A stretch of 64,000 nt of DNA, from contig NC_134953.1 of assembly GCF_965638725.1 (NCBI RefSeq), positions 37,376,854 through 37,440,853 of the forward strand, written 5' to 3'. Origin of the DNA: Aptenodytes patagonicus. Its lineage: Eukaryota > Chordata > Aves > Sphenisciformes > Spheniscidae. A model generated the notes under the pieces. The model searched no databases. It had not been told where the DNA came from and saw nothing but the letters and a program-made list of their open reading frames with translations. This document shows, one piece after another, positions 48,301 to 60,300 of this stretch. Numbering within the stretch: position 1 is the first letter of the stretch; the number at the start of each line of letters is the position of its first letter. Made by a program: the position numbers and the translations under genes.

Positions 48301-51300
48301 TATACATTTTCATCTGGAGATCCTTAGTTTTAATAGTAAAGAATTCAGTTTCTTACCAAGAACTTTCAGAGGAGCTTTTTCTAGGTTCAGAATAGCTGTT
48401 CCAAAAGGAATAGCTAATGTTGTGAAATTGTTTGCATCACTCATCAGTGGGCATTCTGGTAGAGTGAGATACAGCCTCAAAGCTTCAACATCTGGTAAGG
48501 AGCTGGTCAATTTGGGAATAAGGTTCTTTTCCAAACTAGCTGCCACCTACAGCACATCATAAAATTCAGTTTATTCTAATGCAATTGTGAATTCAAACAA
48601 ATACCCATCTAGATAAAAAATAATCTAGAAAACAATCATCAAGAGTTTAAACTAGACTGTTACACATTTAGAAAAAAAGACAGTATATTAAATATTAAAA
48701 TACAGACACATACAATATGTTGATGTGTTACCTAATTGGCACAACACAATTTTACATATTTGCAGTTAGTATATTATTGAGTAAATGAAAGTTATTATAA
48801 GGGTCATAGCAAGCATAACAATAGTATTTCTGGATAGGTGTAACACAGAAAGATAATCCTAAACATAAGGAAAATATGCAGCACAAACCTGTTGTGATAT
48901 ATGAGCGTGGTCAGGCTGTATAAGTTTGTGAAAAAGTAGTCTAGCAGCATTCATATCAACCCCTGAGAATCTAGTGCTGGTTTTGTAGTGATCATCATTG
49001 CTGCAGCAAAAAAAAAAAAAATACAGAGAAAAAGACTGAATCCTGTATTCTCAGCAACTCAAGAATTTCTTCCACCTTGAATTTTTAGCCCTACTTACTA
49101 AGGAATTAAAACATGAGAGATCACAGTATCAGACCTCCATTTCTTACACGACCTTTGAAGCAACTGAAAAAAACCATCTTCTCTAACTGCAAGACAATCG
49201 TGTAAAAACACTAGGATCTAAACCAGCCTATGCGATATATTCCCCTTGTCAATTATATATAAACTGTGGCTGAGAAGTAATGAGATTTGCTGGCTTATAT
49301 GGTAGCAGCCAGGTGGCACACACTTCCAAAGACTGGCAGAAGACATGCTGCATTTCGGCCAGCTGACAAACCATATGGCAGTAAAGGAGCTAGAAGTTTA
49401 AACTGCGGCTATCGAAGTAACAGTAAGGTAAGGAAATACTGGGAAGGCATTACAGTTGAAATGAGACACTAGAAAGGCAGCCACCATTAATTCTGTTCAC
49501 AATACTTGTTTAAAAGCCTGACCACTTACCTCAAAGCCAAAAAGCTCCCATTCAGGCACCCAGCTGAGGAGAATGTTCCATCAATTTCACTGAAATTGTT
49601 CATATGAAATAAGTTACATTTATTTTGTTTTCTTTTTACTAATTAGCATTTGCAATAAAAAAACCTGTATTTAATCCCTAATAAATTACATTGTAAAAAG
49701 GATGGAACTCTGACTTTAATATGACTAAACAACACTTGATAAAGCCTCCATTCAAGACTCAATGCTTAAGACAGCTCAATTCAAAGCAAGTCTTGCCATT
49801 TGTTTTTGATTTCTTTACATCCTCCTTTATTAAAGTAGAAGCAATAATCTTTGAGTTGTTCTCACATTCCTTTACATGTACTGTTATTTTTCAATGTGCA
49901 ACTAGATGCTTAATTTAATCTTGTATAGTCATCTAAACTGTGACAGAGATGACACAGACTAAAGGATCTAAACTACTTGACAAGCATGACAATGAACGCA
50001 CAGCAAAAGCTCTGCGCATAATAAAATCAGTAATTAAAAATAGCTTTGCTATGTATGTACAAAACCCCATTAATGCCCAATTCATAAGTAAAATCATAAA
50101 AGACAACTTCTTTCCTCAACATCACTTACTTAGCGATCTCCACGGGAAGTCTTCCAGATGGGAAAGTCAGCAATCTTTGAATAAACGTTTCATTCACAGT
50201 CCAGATCTGCTTCAAAAAGTCAGGATACCTAAAATCATCTGGTGGCACCATGTTCTGTATTTTAAAGAAAGCATAAAGAATCAGGCACACAAAATTGTTT
50301 TCCAGAAAAATCAATCCTGTGGTTGAGTTCTTTATCTCTTCATTGACTGACAATTTGCCTACCCAGACTATTACTGTGAAATAAGCCCAAGGATAAATTT
50401 ACTATATTCTAGCAGTTCTGCATTCATTATGAAAGCAGAGCATGCACTAAAAACATCTAGGTTAGCGTGTTAACTCACACCACAGCTTACTTCATGGTAA
50501 ACTCCCTAAACATACAAGTACTTTTCTAGAAGATGAACACTAAACAAGCTTTACACAAGAGTAACAAGCTTCTCTTCTCCCTAGTCACTATGAGCCAGTT
50601 AGCTCACTGCCAGGCTCTTGAAAAAGAGCCATTCAATTTTTTGGACAGCTACTCTCCCACCCCACTTCCATCAGACTCCTCTGAGAATGAATCATGTTTC
50701 TCTGAACATTTACTGCATCATCAGATGAGCTGCATTTTGATGTGCTGCTTATACCGAATGAATTCCAGTAAGATTTCTAATAGTAAAGAGGAGCAGAACC
50801 AAGACCACTGTTTTGAGTAGCAGCACTGGTTCAAAAAGAAATGGCAAATAGCACCAAAAATAAGGTTAAAATAGTAAAAGGAAACATTATCTCTCCCGAG
50901 CGTGCAGTCTGACAACATAGCTGACTCCGCATAATGACGACGAGCTGTTGCCAAAAATCAGGATGAGGAAGCCCTCTTGCCGTCTCCCTGGTGTCCAGCG
51001 GAAGTGTCATTTAAACCCACAATGAAACAACTTAGGGAACTGAGCTGCCCAAAAACTAAACTTGAGAAAACAGATTTTGGCTGAGACCCCTTAACTGGCA
51101 AGGACACACAAGTCCCAGGAATACAATACTCACATAACTTTGAAAGAATTCAATACAAATTACCAAACTAAGGAGTACCAAAAGGGATACTTTTGCAGCA
51201 TCACAGTTCATCTATTGCTAATACTTTTTGTACAGAACAAGTCACAATAACTGCATTCATGCAGTCTCCAGTTTACCTCAATTAGTCAGTCAGAATCTAC

Positions 51301-54300
51301 TTCAGTGATTAGAAAATTGCACAAGAAAGCTTTTAAGAAGGGAATTTTAATAGAGAAGTTTTGAACCTACATTATCAGTAATTTTTCTAGTCTACACCCG
51401 CTAAACAAGCTTCTCTCAAATACAGCAATAGTTACCACAACTCAATCAGAATTAAGAAAGAAAAACCCTAGAAAAATTGTTGATTCTGTAGAACCAGAAC
51501 AGGCTGTGGGAGCAAGGGGTTGCTGCAAGCCTGACCTGTACTCAGTTTTTCTTGACAACAAACACGTTTCCCGCTAAAATCTGTTTTTCTTCTTGTCCAA
51601 ATTAGTTTTCAGCCCACATACTCAACTCTTGATGCTTCATCAATCCCTATGGTGTAATACCTGCTGGGCTATATTGGAAGTAGTCCCTATACAAATCCCG
51701 TCATGTATCTTCATCTTGGTTTTCCCTCCCAATTTGTCCTCTAATAGCATTTCCTTTCCATCATACTCCCACATTGCCATTTTTACCGTAAAGTCCTTCT
51801 GGACTTTTTTTTTTTCCATACTAGAATTTAAACAGATCAATTCTTGTCCTTTTAAAACTTAAGTTTTAAGACTAGCATAAAACTCTATCACATAACAATG
51901 TCACCACCTATCATTTTTAGCAAAAAGCTCCATTTGTTTCCTCATCATTGTGGTATGCCAAAATGGCTACAGAGCAGAAGACAGCAAAGCTGCAGTCAGG
52001 AGTTACTGAGGAGGGCTGGGCAGGGGTAAAGAGCTCAAATATTCAATCACCTTTTCCTTTATGAAGGGAAAAGAAGTGCATGAATCCATCGCTCAGGAAA
52101 AAGCTTATGCCAAAAAGCCTCAAGAGCTTACTGACAGCTAACACTCAATAACTGGATCCAAGTCCTGCAATTGCTAAATTGACTTAGTGTCTTGTGCTTC
52201 CACACTGCTCTAATGAACTTTACACTGTAGTCATACACCTTCAATATGAAAATCTTTTAAAATGCATCAGAAAAACCAAAATTTAACTTTGACAAACTTT
52301 GGAACCAAAGTACATTTAATGTTACCTGTGGATAAAAGTAGTGTGCAAAACTTTGGTCCCCACCAGAGAAAATTCTCTTTACACAATAACACTCCTCACT
52401 GTCTGCAATAGGAATAAAAAACAGGCAACTGAAAATGTGAATTTGAGAAATGTTTGAGACACGGCAATCAACATTCAATTAGATAAAGGTTCCTCTGTTA
52501 CGTAACCTCGCTGAAGCAGGTCTTTGCAATACAATAGTTAAGACTACCTTTAACTGAGGTAAACACTAACAGCTCTAAGTTTTAGCTCTAGTGCTAACAA
52601 AGGACCTATCCCAACAGCACAAGTAAGCATGTATTTCCTACAGCAGAAAGGGACTTTAGGAAACAGAGCACAGTGAAAATGAACTGTTTGGAAGAAAGTG
52701 ATTATAGTCCGTATTGACTTTAAATCTCAAGATTTGTAAAACACTATAAAGAACAGGAATCCAAGAAGTAAATATGCCAGATGTTGCTTACCTGTGATTA
52801 TTGGGCATTGAGTACTATAAGGAAGCCAGTTTCCTTTTACTGTGAAGGGACTTTTCCTATTACTGGTTGTTCCTGTACCTAATTGCCCATTACCTCCGAG
52901 TCCAAAAGAATAAATTCTTCCAGATGAAGGAACAAACGCAGTAGTGTGCTGCCTAGGGCAAACAAAATTCAGTAACAAAAACCTAAGCATTATAACATGC
53001 TCTGTGCAGGCCAGCCTAAGAATTGTGTTAAACAGTATGTTAAATGTCCCGTAGTATCAAACACTCCACTTCTCTATTGGCAAAGCACTGCCACTGGCAA
53101 TACTCCATTTATACTCCAATAGGGAATATTCAATTTTCATGGAGAAGTTCACGGAACAGAGATGCCAGGTTCTGCCTTGAACTCCTGCTTAGCCACAGTC
53201 TGACCTTTGGAGCATATCTCTAGACGTTCAGAAATTTGAAGTTTCTACCAGATTGGCTGCATCTCCTTTCCTCTCCCATCCCCTCAACTCTAGATGCCCT
53301 CTCTCCTATCATGAGCCTGGGAAGAATCAGTACTGAATTTCTGTAAACTGTTAAAAAGGAATGGGTCCACTCAGTGTCAACCAAACTGTTAGAAAGATAG
53401 GTTTACATTTACATATTCTTTAACCCAAAAAACAAAGCGTGCCCATCTCTTAAAAAATTGTGTTGCCTCCCTCATTTTATCTTCTTAGAATGCAATTCTT
53501 TGGATAAGAGCATTTTCACGTGTGCTGGGAATTTTTCCAATTTCTTGGGTGCTATTATAATATACACAATAAAAATCCATTAGGAACTGAAGTGCCGTAC
53601 AGCATTACGGGTATTTCACAAAACAAGTTATGTTTCCAAATTTTACACTTATCCTCAGTGATGCTCATGTACCTCCCCAAACACACTTGTTCTTTAATAG
53701 GAAATGATAAAGGGGCAGCAATATATAACACCTTCACACTGATTATTCACACTTTCAGTTTAGAAAATCAGAGCCTCTCAAATAGTATAGCTTCCTTTAG
53801 TTCTTCTATTGAGTGTTTTTAAAATCCCAGTAAGTTCTCTAAATATCTTTTGTTAGAGACCATCTTGTCTTCTTTAACCACAAAGGGTAAGAAAAAAACC
53901 ACTTCATATTGCAATATATATGAAGTTTTACACAAAACAAGTTAGTTATAAGATTCATAGTGCTAGCAAAGAATAGGCCTTACCTGCCACAAGTGATTTG
54001 CGTCACAACGCTTCCCATAAGTTCAAAAACTTTCCTTGGGTTTATCTCGTGGCTGGTAGAGTTATGACCCAACTGACCATAGCCTCCAGCTCCAAATGTA
54101 AAAACCCCACCTTCCTAAACAAATAAATTATTTGCATTAAAATGATAGTATATCTCAGAACAAGAAACTTAACAGAAATAGGGGTTTAATACATCTCCTT
54201 GTCTGATGATTTTGGAATCATGGGGAAGGGAGAGAAAAATATACATGTACAATAGGGCCCTGAGACACAGAAGGGTCACAAGTTAATTGTGCTTATGAAA

Positions 54301-57300
54301 ATGTGGAAAAGCTATCAAGTATTACCTTATTCGTGTTAAATCGCATTCTTGTAATTTCCATATTATTATACAATAGTCCTGCCATTAACTTATGTCATTA
54401 ATAGATACTAATCCTCATTTTTCCTCTTTTCCAGTTTTCTTGATGAACTACAACAGTATATAAACTCACACGATTTAAAAAAGTATACTTTGGCTTTTAA
54501 ATTCTGAATATACATTTTAAAGCAATTAGCAAATAGGAAGCTACCCTCCTCAGGCAGATGATGCAGAGTATGACTGAAATAGTCAGCTCCATTATTTGAA
54601 AGCGTAAGAAACCAGAAAATTTCAACATTGTTGTAAGGCAAGTAATTTTTGAAAAGTGTTTTTGACTAATTTAATCAAGAAATTAACCAAAAACTTTAAC
54701 GAAAGAATGTTAAATCAGAAACATTTTCAGAAATTATACAACTTACCTTACAACAACTTTGAAACTTTTCATTTTCAAATGCTTTGAAATTGTAAAGCTG
54801 TTTTTTTTCAATTCTACTCTGCATCAGACTGGACCTCTGCTGGAAAGCATCATTAAAATGGCAGCGTCCGCTGAGAAAAACCAACAGCCTCATTCACTGA
54901 ATCAGGATAACAAACAGTGACAGGTTTTTCTGAATTTCAGAAGGATTTGAAGAATGCTCGCACATATGCGTAGTACTCTCTACAAAAGATATACATCAAG
55001 ACCACTCGTTCTGCAAGGCCTATCATACAAGGAAAAATGTAGCTATACAAATGGGTGACAAGAAACATTTACAGTAGATTCAGTATCTTAACTGAGTCCA
55101 TCAGCTTTAAAGCAAGTTTGAAGTTAACTTCTATACATCAAAAAGGGAAAAACATCTAGAATCCAAGTTACAAATTGCTGTTTTCTTTACATTCTGTATT
55201 TCCCTAACTTCACACAATACACCAATATCAATTTCAGGATTGCAAAGTTGTCATATCTTTTTCAGTCAAATCAAAAGAATATTTTAGAACAAAAAGCAAT
55301 TGTTTGTGAACAGTCTTTTCCTTTCACTGTAGAAAATTAAGTGTGTATAAACAACAGAAGTATGGCCATATTTAGGCAGATCCTATTCTTCAAAACAACT
55401 TTTCACTTGTTGCAGTGTAAAAGTTCAAACGAACACATTAAAAAAACCCCATACATTTTCCAAAAGTAAACACAGATCTTTTTTCCTTCAGAAATAAAAC
55501 ATTAAAAATAGTTACTTTCAAAATTCTAATGCCTTCTACAACAATATTCTGAATTCAACAGATTCAGACATGAAAAGGATATTTAGTCACTTGCCCAAAT
55601 CTTGATCGGCTAGAATTGTTTTCTACTGCTATCAGTAGTAAGCTCAAAATTTTCTTTTTACAAATTGATATATTTTATTGAGAGTAATGAACAACAGGAA
55701 ACGTCAAAATGTTAATACATACTGATTTATACCTAAATGTTGAAGTCTAATCCAACTATCAAAACATAGAAAGAAAAGTACAGGAGTCAATCATTTAAAG
55801 TAAGACATGCATGTATTGTTTTACCTACCACAAAATAAAGGTACTTATCATCACTTGATGTTTGAAATACACTCGTTTTAGTGACAAGTAGTGTAAGAAA
55901 GAGCACTAGCATTATACATTCTATGTTGCTCCTAAAAGTTTAAAAATAAAGACTCAAAATGATGCAATTAGCCAACAGTTACATATAAGGCAATTTGACA
56001 CATTTCAGCTCTCTATTTTAATCAATTCCTACATCTCTGTACAAACATGCCACACTGACACAGAATACATGCTTTTTTCCCAAATCGGCCTTGAAAGAAA
56101 TGATCTACTTTTCAGAGAACCTCACACTATAATACTTAATAGTGGATTATGTAAATTTTCAATTTCTTCTATTGGTTTGCCAATAGTATGTAAATAGCTG
56201 CTGCACAACAGCAGCCAGAAGAGAGGAGTGAAAACATGTGAGAGAAACAACTCTGCAGACACCAAGGTCAGTGAAGAAGGAGGGGGAGGAGGTGCTCCAG
56301 GTACCGGAGCAGAGATTCCCCAGCAGCCCGTGCTGAAGACGATGGTGAGGCAGGCTGTCCCCCTGCAGCCCATGGAGAGACCACAGTGGAGCAGATATCC
56401 ACCTGCAGCCCATGGAGGACCCCACGCTGGAGCAGGTGGATGCGCCTGAAGGAGGCTGTGACCCCGTGGAGAGTCCATGCTGGAGCAGGTTTTCTGGCAG
56501 GACTTGTGACCCCATGGGGGACCCACGCTGGAGCAGTCCATTCCTGAAGGACTGCACCCCGTAGAAGGGACCCACGCTGGAGCAGGGGAAGAGCGTGAGG
56601 AGGAAGGAGCAGCAGAGACAACATGTGATGAACTGACTGCAGCCCCCATTCCCCGTCGCCCTGCACTGCTGGGGGGGAGGAGGTAGAGAAGCCACAAGGG
56701 AAGTTGAGCCCGGGAAGAAGGGAGGGGTGGGGGGAAGGTGTTTTTAAGATTTGGTTTTATATCTCATTACCCTACTCTGATTCGATTAAGTAATTTATTG
56801 CCAATTTCCCCAAGTCGAGTCTCTGTTGCCCGTGACGGTAATTGGTGAGTGATCTCTCCCTGTCCTTATCTCGACCCACGAGCCTTTTGTCGTATTTTCT
56901 CTCCCCTGTCCAGTTGAGGAGGGGGAGTGATAGAGTGGCTTTGGTGGGCACCTGGCATCCAGCCAGGGTCAACCCACCACAATAGCAAACAGAATTCCCT
57001 AAGAAAACTTTAAACAATCACACACACCAACCCCCCCAGCATTTAATTTACATTTAAAATTAACTTGGTCTGATCAGTGACAACAGCAATACCAGAGGCA
57101 TTACAGTCAGAAAACAGGTAATCTCTTTAGGATACACTAATGTAAATTTCAATATCTGCACAATTTCAATAATACAACATGCACTGTCATATCAAAAATA
57201 CTCTATTTTGTATGCTCAATTTTACCAAACCTGACAAAAATTTAAAACTACAGAAAGATTTCTTGTATTTGGTAAGTTTTTTCAAATATTTAACCGTTCT

Positions 57301-60300
57301 TCCAGTATTTCCTCAACTTCATCCAATAAACTTTGAAGAAATTTCATGTGGAATTTTGTTTATTATTTCCTATTCAGGTAGCGTCTTCTCCTGAAAACAT
57401 CCAAAAATCAAAGCCTAAACATATCTTTAAATATTGTACCTTTGTAAGGGCAGCAGTATGATCTTCTCCACAACATATATGAACAACCTTCTGAGTTCTC
57501 AGTGACTTTAGCAGCGTAGGAACATACCTGTCTGAAAGGTTTAATACAGCAGCAGATCGCTTATTTTGAAAATAAAATCAGAAAACAAATAGTTTTGCTC
57601 ATTTATTCTAATTTGGTTCCAGTCAAACAAGCACTTTAAATTTGTTAGCATAATGCAATGACTGTGACTGAGTTTATGTATCTGAGACAGAAGTGTTACT
57701 ACAGAAAAAGAGAGACTACTATACTGAAATACTTTCTAGCAAATAGTCTCATTTTCAATAGCATAGGTTCATATGTCAATACATAAATCATGAAATATGG
57801 AACAGTACGTTAGACCTGCCATTGGCCATGAGAAAAGAAAACAAATGACAGTTGTTTTGAGTTGTTTATGTGCTTCGTGTTTTTGAAGTGTTCCTGTAAG
57901 TTGGTATCAGTTGGTCATAGTTCAATATTACTAAATGTGTAATAGAATGGAATGCTGAATAATTAGGAAGCACAACTAACTTCCCTCCATCACCACCAGA
58001 ACAAATCAACTTTGTCATCCAGTTGCACACAGGCAATTTTTTAAAATGTTAATGCTAAAGTCTTAAAATTTGTCAGATACGCTAAGATGCCTGGAAGAAG
58101 CCCTATCAAGACATAAAAAAGGGATTTTACTGAGAAGTGATGCTATATAAGAAACTGGGGTCATTCATATTCCAAAGAATATGTAGAAGCAACTGAAGTC
58201 TCCCATGAAAATTTGATTTCTGAAAAGTACGTGCGATTTTCTTATTACCTGAGTGTGACCAGATTTGAAGCATTAATTCAGATACACATTTTAACTACAA
58301 CACATTTTTCTTATTTTAAATGGTGTTGAGAACAATGAAGCAGTGAGAAAATTTGAATTCATGAAACTAGCTATAGATTATTCTACACTAAACTGTGTAT
58401 TACAGGAACCTGATAGCATATACTCCCATCTTGGAGCCCTGAGCGTGGATCGTGTGCATGTAACGAAATACAACTAACAAAGAAACAATTTTTTGTCTAA
58501 CCTAACTACTTGCTTAAAATCATTAATGAGTACCAACACCCTAGTAGAGGAAATTTTGGAAATGGTTAGCTGAAAATCGTGAATGATTATCAAAAGTGGC
58601 CCGAGAAAGGCAGATACCCACATGGCAGTAAAACAATGAAGATGCCTTAAATGTGTTTACTAAGGACAACCAAATAGTTTTGACAGATTACTGGTTTTGT
58701 CAAGCAATTTCATCTACCTAAAATTCAGTTCAAACTGTAACTACCACAGAGTATCTTAATTCAATCCCATTTAGAAAGTTTAAGTCACAGAAAAATCTAG
58801 AACAGGGAAAGAAAACAAGTCAAGCAGGCTAGAATTTCAACATAACGCTGTCAGAATTTTCACTACAAAACAGCTGAGGAAAAAAACTCTTATGTCTTCC
58901 TTATGCAATCCCACACAACATCAGCACTCTCCAACAATATTCAACAAAGGTTTGTTCTGTCTGCTCCTTTTCTAGGAATACCGCTGTCTTTAGAGTCACA
59001 AACCAAGACCTTCAGCATGAAATTTTACCCAAGTAATGTTTACTTACCATTATCATCATTAAGACCCAGCTGCCCAAATTTGTTGCGTCCCCATCCAAAA
59101 ATGGCTCCAGAAAGAGTTAGTACAAAACTATGAGCTCCTCCTGCTGCAATCTGTGCAAAAGGGATTCCCAGCAGAGATTTAATCACATGTGGTGAGTTTT
59201 GTTTTTTATACTCGTAACCTAAGCCCAGCTGGCCGTATTTATTTTGTCCCCAGGAAAACACTTCACTTCCTGTTTAAAGGAAAAAAAAATAAACAATACA
59301 ATCAATATAGTTTAATTATATAAAGTTTATTTACTGTAAGAAAAGCTAAAAGTTAGACAGTTACTCTTCAAATATTTTTGAGTTTGAAAATGCATACAAA
59401 TCAGTGACTTTTGAAGCTAAGCATTTCTCATGTAATTTGCAGACATTCAACTCAAATATTTAATCAGACTGAAAGTATTTAACTCACACTTAAAACCCTC
59501 AAAACTGCTCTTAACGCTCCTGTTTCAACAGTGTTAGATAAGTTGAGTTTGGTTATTACTAAGCAAGATGCTGCTCCATTGGGAGTTCCACTACTGTATA
59601 TATTTTTATGCAGAGATCTTGCTGAGGTTGCATACTGGACATGCAAAAATTTCCAATTTCCAATCACAAGCCTCATTTAAGCTTTTATACGGTAACATAC
59701 TTAATTTTTACATACATTTTAAGTGACATATATTTAAAATTTTAAAATATTGTATCAATGATATGACTAATGAAGCACAAAGTTTATAATGTTATTTGAT
59801 GCCTTATGAAGAAAACAACACTTTGAAGAATCACAAATCAGAGCTATTTATGTTGATTGCCTCCAAAAGAAAATGTTCTACTGAACAACCAATTTTTTGC
59901 CAAAGTATTTACTATCCTGAAGATCAACACCTAATCACAAAGATACTTTGCTTTTGCTGGTGCAATACATTTCGAACAGTAATGTTACCTTCAAACAGTC
60001 ATGTTTCCTACGTCTCTCCTAGCTCCACCTTTCCAATAACAGTTTTATCAAGATGGAAAACAATGAAACCCATCCCGTGGGGTACAGGTCTCTCAAGACT
60101 TTATTTATTTATTTAAACAACAACCACCAAAAAACCAAACCAAAACCAACCAGACAAAAAAAAAAACCCACACCAAACTACCACTTTTATACAAAACAAT
60201 CTTCCTAACACCAAAGAAATCCTATGCCAATCATTCATAGTCACATAAACTAATCCACCTGATCAATATCCCATATATAAATCTAAAAATACTATGAAGT

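Noticed and set aside
56122..56697. Overlapping minus-strand open frames of 132-191 codons and a + strand frame at 56228-56449
   Set aside because: They fall within the GC-rich repeat array of the solo LTR, several frames are open at once, and none resembles a retroviral or host protein. Open length here reflects low stop-codon density.
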